Source of the DNA: Vreelandella nigrificans
GTDB taxonomy: Bacteria; Pseudomonadota; Gammaproteobacteria; Pseudomonadales; Halomonadaceae
Assembly (NCBI RefSeq): GCF_002374315.1
Contig: NZ_NWUX01000006.1
Location: forward strand, 1-64,000
Length of the DNA: 64,000 nucleotides
Direction of reading: 5' to 3'
Part shown: positions 1 to 8,107 of the stretch, piece after piece
Layout of the letters: every line of letters begins with the position of its first letter
Numbering within the stretch: position 1 is the stretch's first letter
Made by a program: the position numbers and the translations under genes
The notes under the pieces: model-generated
What the model saw: the letters and a program-made list of their open reading frames with translations, nothing else
Database searches by the model: none
What the model was told of the DNA's origin: nothing

Positions 1-68
1 TGACAAACCAAGGTTTTTACACCTTATTCACCGCTGGTAACGCTTGGCGTCCCCGGCAGCGGATGCGT

Positions 69-97
69 ACTTTACGGACTCGCTGCCGCTTTGGCAA
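69..97 (-). promoter_or_regulatory. Probable rRNA operon promoter firing leftwards
   Basis: On the minus strand there is a -35 TTGCCA (92-97), a 17-base spacer and a -10 TAAAGT (69-74), followed by a GC-rich start region. A very A/T-rich stretch lies directly upstream (98-130), as in UP elements of rRNA promoters. In Pseudomonas aeruginosa the tyrosyl-tRNA synthetase gene is followed by a 16S rRNA gene in this orientation, so I infer a promoter for an rRNA operon lying outside the window. No rRNA sequence is visible here. Confidence 0.5.
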
Positions 98-127
98 GGC
101 CTTTAGAGAGAAAAATTATCAAAAAGT

Positions 128-1327
128 TCAAATAAGCGTCACACGGGCGTAACGCTTCTTGCCTGCCTGAATAACATAGACCTTACCAGTGGCTAACATT
201 GTGTCTTGGGCAACCACATCCCCATCCACTTTAACACTGCCGTTTTTCAGCATGTCTTTAGCTTGGGCACTGTTCTTAGTAAGGCCAGAGCGGTTGAGCA
301 CTGCCGCAATAGGCGCCTGTTCATTGCCTTCAAAATCTACCTCTACTTCAGGAAGGTCTTCGGGCAGTTCACCATCAGCCAGCTGATTACCCGCTGACTT
401 ATGTGCATTTGCAGCAGCTTCTTCACTGTGATAGCGGGCAATAAGCTCACGCGCTAGCTCCATTTTTACATCACGTGGGTTCGCACCCTGCTCAACACTA
501 TGCTTAAGCGCATCTATCTCTGCGTTAGACTTCAAAGAGAGCAATTCGAAGTAGCGCCACATTAAACTGTCGGGCATAGACACCAGCTTGTTGAACATCG
601 CGCCTGGTGCTTCATCGACCCCAACATAGTTGCCGAGCGACTTGGACATCTTCTGCACGCCGTCCAAACCTTCTAGCAACGGCATGGTGATCACAACTTG
701 CGGCTCCTGACCGAAGTGTTTTTGGATCTCGCGGCCCATCAGCAGGTTAAATTTCTGATCGGTGCCACCTAGTTCCACGTCTGCCTCAAGCGCTACGGAG
801 TCATAGCCCTGTACCAGCGGGTAAAGGAACTCGTGAATGGCGATTGGCTGATTAGCTTTATAGCGCTTTTCAAAATCGTCGCGTTCCAACATTCGAGCCA
901 CAGTACTCTGCGCAGCCAGCTCAATCATTTTCGCAGCCGTTAGTTCACCAAACCACTCAGCGTTAAAGCGCACCTCGGTTTTTTCAGGATCGAGGATTTT
1001 AAACACCTGCTCCTTGTAGGTTTCTGCATTGGCTTTTACATCAGCTTCAGTGAGCGGCTTGCGAGTAACGTTTTTGCCGGTAGGGTCACCAATACGGCCA
1101 GTAAAGTCACCAATCAAAAAGATAACCGTGTGCCCTAAGTCTTGAAACTGACGCATTTTGGTCAGCAAAACGCTGTGCCCTAAATGCAGGTCAGGCGCGG
1201 TGGGATCAAAACCAGCTTTAATACGCAGCTTACGGCCCGAGGCCAGCTTCTTCTTCAACTCATCCTCTACAAGGATTTCGTGCGTACCCCGTGCTAGCAG
1301 TGCTAACGTCTGATCCACCTCACTCAT
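128..1327 (-). CDS. tyrS: Tyrosyl-tRNA synthetase
   Basis: Cytosolic class I aminoacyl-tRNA synthetase that charges tRNA-Tyr. The 399-residue product has the HIGH-type signature HLGH at residues 48-51, the tyrosine-site segment [18 protein letters not shown] around 173-191, the KMSKS loop at 226-230 and a C-terminal S4-like RNA-binding domain ending in YARVTLI. The sequence type is that of the TyrZ branch found in Pseudomonas. I chose the ATG at 1327 because a GAGAGAGG ribosome binding site lies just upstream; an in-frame GTG/ATG extension to 1363 lacks one. It is divergent from anmK and abuts a putative rRNA promoter at its 3' side. Confidence 0.95.
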   Translation of the reverse strand: MSEVDQTLALLARGTHEILVEDELKKKLASGRKLRIKAGFDPTAPDLHLGHSVLLTKMRQFQDLGHTVIFLIGDFTGRIGDPTGKNVTRKPLTEADVKANAETYKEQVFKILDPEKTEVRFNAEWFGELTAAKMIELAAQSTVARMLERDDFEKRYKANQPIAIHEFLYPLVQGYDSVALEADVELGGTDQKFNLLMGREIQKHFGQEPQVVITMPLLEGLDGVQKMSKSLGNYVGVDEAPGAMFNKLVSMPDSLMWRYFELLSLKSNAEIDALKHSVEQGANPRDVKMELARELIARYHSEEAAANAHKSAGNQLADGELPEDLPEVEVDFEGNEQAPIAAVLNRSGLTKNSAQAKDMLKNGSVKVDGDVVAQDTMLATGKVYVIQAGKKRYARVTLI

Positions 1328-1430
1328 TGCCTCTCTCCATGTAATATATGCCGTCACAGGCATTTAATGACTATTAGTGCGCAATATTATCATGCCCCAC
1401 CGTCTTGGTTGAGCCTTCACCCCGTTTTGA

Positions 1431-2585
1431 ATGAGTCGCTTTATGAAAACATCACCACCTACACCAGCTGCTTATTACGTTGGATTGATGTCAGGCACCA
1501 GCCTGGACGGTATCGACGCGGCTTTGGTCGCTATTGCGCCACACTCTGCGCCTGAATTACTCAGCACTTATGCAGCGCCTATGCCTGACGTATTACGCCA
1601 ACAGCTACTAAACCTATGCCATGCTCAGCGGGTAAGTTTTGCTGAACTAGCCTCAGCAGAAACTGCATTTTGTGAGCTGCAGGCAGAGGCAGTTAAAGGG
1701 GTATTGGCACAGCAAGGCGTGCCAACTGACCGGATTAGCGCTGTTGGTAGCCACGGACAGACTATCGAGCACGCTCCGAATGGGCACGATGGAGGCGCTG
1801 CCTATACGCTGCAATTAGATAACCCCAGCCTGCTTGCCGAGCTAACTGGCTGTACTGTAGTGGCTGATTTTCGCCGCCGAGACTTAGCCGCTGGGGGCCA
1901 GGCCGCCCCACTAGCCCCCGCATTCCACCAAGCCTTATTCAGCCAAACGTCAGGTGAGCGATTGGTGCTCAACCTCGGCGGTTTTGCCAATGTGACCTGG
2001 CTTCCTAGCGATACGGCTAAGTCTGTGATCGGCTTCGACACAGGGCCCGCGAACGTACTGCTAGACGCGTGGTTTTCAAAGCATTACCCAGGGCGCTTCG
2101 ATCAAGATGGTGCTTGGGCGGCCAGTGGCAGGGTAAACCAGACACTGCTAAATCGCTTACTTCAAGAACCCTTCTTTCACCAGCCACCGCCTCGTAGTAC
2201 TGGCCGCGAGCTATTTCATTTGCCATGGCTGGAAAGCCACTTGACCGGCAGAGAGGCGCCTCAGGATGTGCAGGCATCACTTGCTGAGCTTACCGCGGTA
2301 AGCATTGCGCAAGGGGTTCAGCAACTACCATTAAGTCACCAACGCATCACATTAATTACCTGCGGGGGTGGCGCACACAATAAGTACTTAATGGGTAGAC
2401 TTGCGTCTCACTTGCCTAACGCTGAGTTCGAGTCTCCTGCGGCTTATGGTTGGCCTGAGGACTGGATTGAAGCCGGTGCCTTTGCTTGGCTTGCCTATCA
2501 GAGATTACACAGTCTGCCCGGCAATCTGCCTTCGGTCACCGGCGCTCGTGGTCAGCGAGTTCTTGGCGGTGTCTACGCTCCTTGA
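1431..2585 (+). CDS. anmK: Anhydro-N-acetylmuramic acid kinase
   Basis: Converts 1,6-anhydro-N-acetylmuramic acid to N-acetylmuramic acid 6-phosphate using ATP and water, recycling peptidoglycan fragments in the cytosol. The 384-residue protein carries the family phosphate-binding signature GLMSGTSLDGID near residue 18, DFRRRDLAAGGQGAPL-type segment (here with QAAPLAPAFH) near 145, GFDTGPAN near 200 and CGGGAHN near 310. It is divergent from tyrS with 103 bases between start codons, the same neighbourhood as in Pseudomonas. A second ATG at 1443 is possible; neither start has a clear ribosome binding site. Its stop codon sits directly beside the remnant of pilT on the other strand. Confidence 0.95.
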   Translation: MSRFMKTSPPTPAAYYVGLMSGTSLDGIDAALVAIAPHSAPELLSTYAAPMPDVLRQQLLNLCHAQRVSFAELASAETAFCELQAEAVKGVLAQQGVPTDRISAVGSHGQTIEHAPNGHDGGAAYTLQLDNPSLLAELTGCTVVADFRRRDLAAGGQAAPLAPAFHQALFSQTSGERLVLNLGGFANVTWLPSDTAKSVIGFDTGPANVLLDAWFSKHYPGRFDQDGAWAASGRVNQTLLNRLLQEPFFHQPPPRSTGRELFHLPWLESHLTGREAPQDVQASLAELTAVSIAQGVQQLPLSHQRITLITCGGGAHNKYLMGRLASHLPNAEFESPAAYGWPEDWIEAGAFAWLAYQRLHSLPGNLPSVTGARGQRVLGGVYAP

Positions 2586-2627
2586 ATTTATGGGAGCCAT
2601 ATTCCACACCACACTATTGACCGTAAC

Positions 2628-2747
2628 AGGTACATTAAGCCGACGAATATCGCCGTCAACACGTATCATGGGTGGTAAAGCCATAGAAAGGTGCAAGTCA
2701 TATACATTCTGCTTTGCCGAGCATGCCAGCAGTTCGGTAATATCCAA
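2628..2747 (-). pseudogene. pilT: Remnant of pilT (twitching motility ATPase), N-terminal 40 codons
   Basis: The minus strand encodes LDITELLACSAKQ followed by DLHLSMALPPMIRVDGDIRR and LNVP, which reads as the N-terminus of PilT (family: MDITELL, SDLHLSAGLPPMIRVDGD, RRIN). After LNVP the similarity ends and anmK begins on the other strand, so about 300 codons including Walker A and the catalytic Glu are gone. The expected initiator codon is TTG (2745-2747). In Pseudomonas pilT is divergent from yggS exactly as here, so this is a decayed orthologue at its ancestral site, not a new gene. Intact pilT elsewhere in the genome cannot be excluded. Confidence 0.8.
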
Positions 2748-2781
2748 CTCTACTTTCCCAGCTGCGGTAAGGTGCTTGAGT

Positions 2782-3498
2782 ATGACAGACATCGCGCTTC
2801 CCGAGTCACTCGGCTATTCATTAGATCAGGCGCGTGCACGCTTGCGTAAAGCGCTAGAAGACGCGGAGCGTGCTCAGGGTACGGCCACATTATTGGCGGT
2901 GAGCAAAACAAAACCGGCATCATTGATCCGCCAAGCATGGCAGCTTGGCCAACGTGAGTTTGGTGAAAACTATCTGCAAGAAGCGCTGGAGAAGCAGACC
3001 GAGCTTGCCGATCTGGATGATATCGTGTGGCATTTCATTGGCCCACTACAGTCCAATAAAACCCGCGCAGTAGCAGAAAACTTTGACTGGGTGCATAGCG
3101 TCGAGCGCTTAAAAATCGCCAAGCGATTAAGCGAGCAGCGGCCAGCGAATCTCGCACCACTTAATATTTGCCTGCAGGTCAATATTAGCCGTGAGGCCTC
3201 TAAGTCAGGCGTTATGCCCGAAGAAGCGATTGCACTTGCACATGACGTAGCCGCACTCCCGCGGCTTCGGCTACGTGGTTTGATGGCGATTCCCGCGCCA
3301 GCCGAAAGCTTCGCTGCTCAACGGATACCATTTGCCGAGCTGCGCCAACTACTAACAAAGCTGCAAGCCGCGCTACCCGAAACACAACTGGACACGCTCT
3401 CCATGGGGATGAGTGACGATCTAGAAGCTGCCATTTCCGAAGGCGCTACTCTGGTACGCTTAGGCACGGCTATTTTTGGTGCACGCAGCAACAGTTAG
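2782..3498 (+). CDS. yggS: PLP homeostasis protein, YggS family
   Basis: Pyridoxal 5'-phosphate-binding regulatory protein with the alanine racemase N-terminal barrel fold; it buffers cytosolic PLP and has no known catalytic activity. The 238-residue product shows the PLP lysine segment LLAVSKTKP (near residue 43), GQREFGENYLQEA, WHFIGPLQSNK, LRLRGLMAIP and the C-terminal phosphate-binding SMGMSDDLEAAISEGATLVRLGTAIFG. I chose the ATG at 2782, preceded by AAGGTG; the frame stays open upstream into anmK but that part is not coding. It is the first gene of the yggS-proC-yggT-metX-metW order known from Pseudomonas. Confidence 0.93.
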   Translation: MTDIALPESLGYSLDQARARLRKALEDAERAQGTATLLAVSKTKPASLIRQAWQLGQREFGENYLQEALEKQTELADLDDIVWHFIGPLQSNKTRAVAENFDWVHSVERLKIAKRLSEQRPANLAPLNICLQVNISREASKSGVMPEEAIALAHDVAALPRLRLRGLMAIPAPAESFAAQRIPFAELRQLLTKLQAALPETQLDTLSMGMSDDLEAAISEGATLVRLGTAIFGARSNS

Positions 3499-3519
3499 AA
3501 CACTATCTAGAACACTATC
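3496..3519. repeat. Tandem 12-base duplication at the yggS stop
   Basis: TAGAACACTATC occurs twice head to tail (3496-3507 and 3508-3519). The first copy supplies the yggS stop codon and the second adds an in-frame TAG. It looks like a recent slippage duplication without coding effect. Confidence 0.85.
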
Positions 3520-3588
3520 GCAGTGCTGCTGCACAGAAACGTACATCACCGCTAACGTGCGGCCCATTTCTCAACACAGGATATCCAT

Positions 3589-4413
3589 ATGGCGAGTAAG
3601 ATCACCTTTATTGGCGCAGGCAACATGGCAGGTGCCATTATCGGCGGCCTGATCGAAAGCGGCGTTGCCCCTTCAGATATCACGGCAACAGCACCTAATG
3701 AGAGCGAGCTAGCGTCATTGAAGCAGCGCCTAGGAGTGAATACCCAGACTGATAACAATGCTGCAGTTAAGGATGCCAATGTGGTTGTCCTTGCGGTCAA
3801 ACCGCAAATTATGCGCAGCGTTTGTGAGGCAATGAGCACCAGCGTGCAGCAACAATCCCCACTGGTTATCTCTATTGCAGCAGGCCTCGATGCCGATACC
3901 ATTGATCAGTGGCTAGGTGGTAAAACAGCGCTAGTGCGCTGCATGCCCAATACCCCGTCGCTCGTCGGCATAGGTGCCAGCGGCCTGTACGCCAATGGCG
4001 CAGTTAGCGAGGCCCAGCGCACCCAGGCAACCCAACTGATGGAAGCGGTTGGTATTGTCGAGTGGGTGGAAGATGAGCATCTACTTGATGCAGTCACCGC
4101 TGTCTCTGGTAGCGCTCCGGCCTACTTTTTTTTAATGTTTGAGGCAATGGAAGAGGCTGCCGTCAAGCTTGGCCTACCTGCCGCTACCGCCCGGCGCTTG
4201 GCTATCCAAACCGCCCTCGGTGCCGCAACCATGGCACAACAGAGCGATAAAGATCCTGCCACACTGAAACAAAACGTGATGTCGCCGGGCGGCACCACAG
4301 AACGCGCTATTCAACATATGGAAGATGCCCAGCTACGCACTACTATTGCCGACGCCATGCAGGCCTGCGCTGACCGCGCCCAGGCAATGGCCAAGGAACT
4401 AAGTGCAAGCTAA
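3589..4413 (+). CDS. proC: Pyrroline-5-carboxylate reductase
   Basis: Catalyses the last step of proline synthesis, NAD(P)H-dependent reduction of 1-pyrroline-5-carboxylate, in the cytosol. The 274-residue protein begins with a Rossmann motif GAGNMAGAIIGGL (residues 8-20), has VLAVKPQ and CMPNTP in the middle, and the C-terminal signature region VSGSAPAY through LKQNVMSPGGTTERAI. Length is normal for the family. It lies 90 bases after yggS and 30 bases before yggT, probably one transcription unit. Proline is also an osmolyte in halophiles, but this gene alone does not show that role. Confidence 0.95.
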   Translation: MASKITFIGAGNMAGAIIGGLIESGVAPSDITATAPNESELASLKQRLGVNTQTDNNAAVKDANVVVLAVKPQIMRSVCEAMSTSVQQQSPLVISIAAGLDADTIDQWLGGKTALVRCMPNTPSLVGIGASGLYANGAVSEAQRTQATQLMEAVGIVEWVEDEHLLDAVTAVSGSAPAYFFLMFEAMEEAAVKLGLPAATARRLAIQTALGAATMAQQSDKDPATLKQNVMSPGGTTERAIQHMEDAQLRTTIADAMQACADRAQAMAKELSAS

Positions 4414-4443
4414 GCAAAAACTTAACGCAATGGAGACGCAGCC

Positions 4444-5037
4444 ATGGGCAACCAAGTGGGTAGTGCCGGGTTAATGTTAGTTAACACCCTTATTAACATA
4501 TATTTATTCTTACTTATGCTGCGCTTTCTGCTGCAGGCATCACGGGCTGATTATTACAACCCGCTTAGCCAGTCGGTCGTCAAAATCACCCAGCCTGTTG
4601 TTGGCTTGTTCCAGGGATTTTTAGGCCCAGTAGGCGGACGATTTGACCTAGCCACGCTGGCGGCTGGCTTCACTCTTAAAGTTGTCACTATTATTGCCAT
4701 CTTCATGGTAATTGGCATTGGCATGCCGCCGATCGCTGGGCTGCTAATTGCTGGAGTGGCCGCTTTAGCGAATGCCATCTTGAAGATTTACTTCTTTGCC
4801 ATGATTGTAATGATCATCCTGAGTTGGGTAGCCCCTAACGCCAGCCACCCTGGCGCGCTGCTGGTCATGCAACTAGTTGAGCCAATCATGGCGCCCGTAC
4901 GCAAGGTTATCCCTCCACTAGGAATGATCGACCTATCACCGATCGTGGTGTTTATCGCCATTAACGTCGTGGATGGCTTGGTAGTGGGATCATTAGTTCG
5001 TGCTGCTGGCCTGCCAGGATCATTGGTAGGGCTTTAA
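4444..5037 (+). CDS. yggT: YggT family integral membrane protein
   Basis: A 197-residue inner-membrane protein with two YggT repeats. Each repeat is a pair of hydrophobic segments joined by the family motif: first NTLINIYLFLLMLRFLLQ with YYNPLSQSVVKITQPVV, then LKIYFFAMIVMIILSWV with LVMQLVEPIMAPVRKVIPPLG. The biochemical role of the family is not settled; links to K+/osmotic tolerance and cell envelope have been proposed. The start ATG has GGAGACG upstream. It sits between proC and metX as in Pseudomonas. Confidence 0.9.
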   Translation: MGNQVGSAGLMLVNTLINIYLFLLMLRFLLQASRADYYNPLSQSVVKITQPVVGLFQGFLGPVGGRFDLATLAAGFTLKVVTIIAIFMVIGIGMPPIAGLLIAGVAALANAILKIYFFAMIVMIILSWVAPNASHPGALLVMQLVEPIMAPVRKVIPPLGMIDLSPIVVFIAINVVDGLVVGSLVRAAGLPGSLVGL

Positions 5038-5056
5038 CTTTAACGCCAAGTTCAGC

Positions 5057-5091
5057 AGGACTTATTTTCAATAGGACTTATTTGCAGGACT
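5057..5091. repeat. Short direct repeats in the metX leader
   Basis: AGGACTTATTT occurs at 5057-5067 and 5073-5083, and a partial AGGACT at 5086-5091, all in the 64-base gap before metX. Each unit contains AGGA and could mimic a ribosome binding site. I see no known riboswitch fold here. Confidence 0.6.
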
Positions 5092-5101
5092 AGCGCTCTC
5101 A

Positions 5102-6298
5102 ATGCCTGATTCAGACACTCTCGCGTTTAACGACCGGCCAGCGGACTCCGTTGGCCTTGTCACGCCCCACATTGCCAAGTTCGACACCCCACTGTCGCTT
5201 GCCTGCGGCAAGGTATTGCCCGAATATGAGCTTATTTATGAGACCTACGGCACGCTGAACGCCGAGCGCTCTAATGCGGTATTAATTTGCCATGCGCTTT
5301 CAGGCCACCACCATGCAGCGGGCTACCACAGCGCAGATGATCGTAAGCCAGGCTGGTGGGATGCCCATATTGGACCGGGCAAATCCATCGATACCAACCT
5401 CTTTTTTGTCGTCTCGCTTAATAATTTAGGCGGTTGCCACGGCAGCACCGGACCAGTTAGCCATAATCCGGAAACGGGCCGTCAATGGGGACCTGAGTTC
5501 CCTATGGTTACTGTCAGTGATTGGGTAGCCAGCCAGGCACGGCTTGCCGATCGTCTTGGTATTGATCGCTGGGCTGCTGCAGTAGGTGGCAGCCTGGGCG
5601 GCATGCAAGTGCTCCAGTGGACCATCACCTACCCCGAACGGGTCGCCAACGCAATAGTGATTGCAGCTACGCCACGCCTCTCAGCACAGAATATTGCCTT
5701 TAACGAGGTCGCCCGCCATGCAATTCGCTCTGACCCTGAATTTTTTGACGGCTGGTACGTAGAGCACGCTACCGTGCCTAAACGAGGGCTTAAGCTAGCG
5801 CGCATGGTAGGCCATATCACCTACCTCTCAGAAGACGCAATGGGAAGTAAGTTTGGCCGCGACCTGCGCAGTGAAGACTTGAATTTCGGCTTCGATGTAG
5901 AGTTCCAGGTAGAGTCTTATTTGCGCTATCAAGGAGACACCTTCTCCACCGCTTTTGACGCCAACACCTACCTGCTGATGACCAAGGCGCTGGATTACTT
6001 TGACCCCGCAGCCGCTCACTCCGGTGATTTGGCCAGTGCGCTAGCCCCTGCCCAGTGCCCATTCTTGATTGTCAGCTTCACCACCGACTGGCGCTTCCCT
6101 CCTTCACGCTCCCGTGAATTGGTAGACGCTTTAACCCGTGCGGGTAAGTCGGTTAGCTATGCCAATATCGACTCTCCCCACGGCCACGATGCGTTTTTAC
6201 TACCCGAACCGCGTTATCACGCCCTGTTCAGCGCTTTTATGGGCCGAGTAGCCCATGAGCTAGCGATCCATAAAACGGGTGGAGAGGAGACACAATGA
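5102..6298 (+). CDS. metX: Homoserine O-acyltransferase (probably O-succinyltransferase)
   Basis: First committed step of methionine synthesis: acylation of homoserine. The 398-residue alpha/beta-hydrolase has the nucleophile elbow GGSLGG with Ser164, the acid Asp329 in FTTDWRFPP and the base His362 in SPHGHDAF, completing a Ser-Asp-His triad. [10 protein letters not shown] near residue 65 and [12 protein letters not shown] near 107 are family blocks. The TDWRF segment resembles the gammaproteobacterial MetX enzymes reported to use succinyl-CoA, so the acyl donor call is an inference. It overlaps metW by four bases (ATGA), so the two are translationally coupled. Confidence 0.92.
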   Translation: MPDSDTLAFNDRPADSVGLVTPHIAKFDTPLSLACGKVLPEYELIYETYGTLNAERSNAVLICHALSGHHHAAGYHSADDRKPGWWDAHIGPGKSIDTNLFFVVSLNNLGGCHGSTGPVSHNPETGRQWGPEFPMVTVSDWVASQARLADRLGIDRWAAAVGGSLGGMQVLQWTITYPERVANAIVIAATPRLSAQNIAFNEVARHAIRSDPEFFDGWYVEHATVPKRGLKLARMVGHITYLSEDAMGSKFGRDLRSEDLNFGFDVEFQVESYLRYQGDTFSTAFDANTYLLMTKALDYFDPAAAHSGDLASALAPAQCPFLIVSFTTDWRFPPSRSRELVDALTRAGKSVSYANIDSPHGHDAFLLPEPRYHALFSAFMGRVAHELAIHKTGGEETQ

Positions 6299-6891
6299 TG
6301 CGCGCTGATTTAGAGCTCATTTACGACTGGGTACCCCAGGGAGCCCATGTATTAGACTTAGCCTGTGGAGATGGAGCGCTCCTGGAACGCTTGGCGCAAG
6401 AGAAAAACGTCACCGGCTATGGGCTGGAAATCGACCCCAAAGGCATTACTCAATGCGTAGCGCGAGGCGTTAACGTGATTGAGCATAACCTCGACGACGG
6501 CCTAGGTAGCTTTTGCGATAACAGCTACGATCAGGTAATCATGACCCAAGCACTGCAAGCTCTGCGCCGGCCAGATAAAATGCTCGATGAAATGCTACGG
6601 GTAGCTGAAGAAGGGATTATTACCTTTCCTAACTTTGCCTACTGGCGTCACCGCATTCACCTTGGCTTGCGCGGCTATATGCCTGTTTCCAAATCGCTGC
6701 CCCACGCTTGGTACGACACCCCTAACATTCACCTGTCGACCTTCAACGACTTTGAGCACCTGTGCCGTGAAAAAGGGCTGGTGATTGTTGATCGTGCAGT
6801 AGGCGTTGGCGAGCACCGAGGGCATTGGACATCCAAGTGGTGGCCTAACCTATTTGGTGAAATCGCTATTTTTAGAGTACGCCGCCGCTAA
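6295..6891 (+). CDS. metW: Methionine biosynthesis protein MetW
   Basis: A 198-residue class I SAM-dependent methyltransferase-like protein. It has the SAM-binding motif [15 protein letters not shown] near residue 20 and EIDPKGI after it. MetW is required with MetX for homoserine acylation in several Proteobacteria and is thought to stimulate MetX; its own methyltransferase activity is unclear. GGAGAGGAGA at 6281-6290 serves as the ribosome binding site and two adjacent ATG codons (6295, 6298) are available. Overlap with metX indicates one operon. Confidence 0.93.
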   Translation: MMRADLELIYDWVPQGAHVLDLACGDGALLERLAQEKNVTGYGLEIDPKGITQCVARGVNVIEHNLDDGLGSFCDNSYDQVIMTQALQALRRPDKMLDEMLRVAEEGIITFPNFAYWRHRIHLGLRGYMPVSKSLPHAWYDTPNIHLSTFNDFEHLCREKGLVIVDRAVGVGEHRGHWTSKWWPNLFGEIAIFRVRRR

Positions 6892-6924
6892 CGCGGTTCA
6901 CATCAAGCAGTAGGAGAAAGCATC

Positions 6925-7374
6925 ATGTTACGCAGCTTACTACTCAGCGCTGGCTTGGCTACAATGCTAATGACCACAACCAACGCCAACGCGGAGCAGT
7001 TCGTTCAGGTTGGTGACTACGATATCCACTACAGTGCGGTGAGCACTAGTTTCCTTACACCGGAAGTAGCCCAGGCACACAGCATTCAGCGTAGCGCTAA
7101 CCGAGGCCTAGTTAATGTAAGCGTACGCGAGCGCATGGAGGACGGCAGCACTCGCCCAGTGAGTGCTGGCATACAGGGCTATGTTAGCGGCCTTACCGGC
7201 ACCCAAGAGCCTCTGAGCTTTCGTACCGTGCATGATGGAGATGCTACCTACCATCTAGCACCATTTACCATGCGACATGACGAGGCCATGCGCTTTGAAC
7301 TAGACGTGCGCTACGACCGTAATCAATCGCCCGAATCGGTCAATTTTATTCAGCGTTTCTATATCGAGCGATAA
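6925..7374 (+). CDS. Secreted DUF4426 family protein
   Basis: A 149-residue protein with a signal peptide of about 23 residues (MLRSLLLSAGLATMLM, cleavage near ANA-EQF). The mature part is about 125 residues, predicted all-beta, with conserved YDIHYSAVSTSFLTPEVA and the C-terminal FIQRFYI. Function is unknown; the family regularly follows metW in Pseudomonas and relatives, as here. It is 33 bases after metW with GGAG upstream, so likely co-transcribed. Its stop is only four bases from the sfsA stop on the opposite strand, leaving no room for a terminator between them. Confidence 0.85.
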   Translation: MLRSLLLSAGLATMLMTTTNANAEQFVQVGDYDIHYSAVSTSFLTPEVAQAHSIQRSANRGLVNVSVRERMEDGSTRPVSAGIQGYVSGLTGTQEPLSFRTVHDGDATYHLAPFTMRHDEAMRFELDVRYDRNQSPESVNFIQRFYIER

Positions 7375-7378
7375 GTAC

Positions 7379-8107
7379 TTATAGCCGAACCGGTAGCCGA
7401 CGCGCTAAGCGCACTGCGACTGGTTTATCTGCCTCCCACCGCAGCGTGATACCGTAAGCCAGCACTTCCACACCGGCCTTTACCGCCTCGGCTAGCGCTG
7501 CCGCATAAACAGGGTCGATATGAGCAGCCGGAGCTACATCGGCAATGCCTTCATGGGCGACGCAGAACAGTAACACCGCCCGCTCCCCCTGCTCGGCAAG
7601 CGCTGTTAGCGTATGCAGATGCTTGGTGCCTCTAACGCTCACGGAGTCTGGAAAATAGCCGTGACCATCGGCTTCTTTCAGAGTCACCTGCTTTACTTCG
7701 ATATAGACCGTACCACGCTGCGGGTCATCCAGGCGAAAGTCGAGTCGAGCATCATTAACTTTCACTTCCCGCTTGAGCGTTTGATAGCCCATCAGTGGTG
7801 TAATATCGCCCGCCTCAATTGCAGCCTCTACAATGCGGTTTGTCCGTCCGGTATGTACCGAAACCAGTGCCAGGGTGCCATCTGGCTGAGGTAGTTCAAT
7901 CCACTCCCAAGTCCAACCCAGCTTACGCTTAGGGTTATCGCTTGACGAAAGCCACACCCGGCAGCCTGGCATATTGACCGCCTTCATAGAGCCGGTATTA
8001 GGGCAGTGGGCAATGACCTCTTGGCCACTTTCCAAACGTATGTCCGCCAAGAAGCGTTTGTAGCGGCGTAGCAGCACACCCGGCTCCAAGCCTTCATAGG
8101 TGATCAT
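7379..8107 (-). CDS. sfsA: Sugar fermentation stimulation protein SfsA
   Basis: A 242-residue DNA-binding/nuclease-fold protein. It has the family blocks RYKRFLADIRL, VIAHCPNTGSM, RKLGWTWEW, VHTGRTNRIVEAAI, DFRL and YIEVKQVTL with FPDSVSVRGTKHL. SfsA was linked to maltose metabolism in Escherichia coli, but its molecular role remains uncertain. The start codon overlaps the stop of the upstream aminotransferase gene (ATGA), so both are read from one mRNA on the minus strand. Confidence 0.93.
   Translation of the reverse strand: MITYEGLEPGVLLRRYKRFLADIRLESGQEVIAHCPNTGSMKAVNMPGCRVWLSSSDNPKRKLGWTWEWIELPQPDGTLALVSVHTGRTNRIVEAAIEAGDITPLMGYQTLKREVKVNDARLDFRLDDPQRGTVYIEVKQVTLKEADGHGYFPDSVSVRGTKHLHTLTALAEQGERAVLLFCVAHEGIADVAPAAHIDPVYAAALAEAVKAGVEVLAYGITLRWEADKPVAVRLARRLPVRL

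Noticed and set aside
2401-2781. A 127-codon in-frame extension of yggS back into anmK
   Set aside because: It overlaps the real end of anmK in another frame and lacks any family similarity; the ATG at 2782 has a ribosome binding site and gives the normal YggS length.
5038-5101. SAM riboswitch before metX
   Set aside because: The gap is only 64 bases and I could not find the conserved core or pairing of any SAM riboswitch class.
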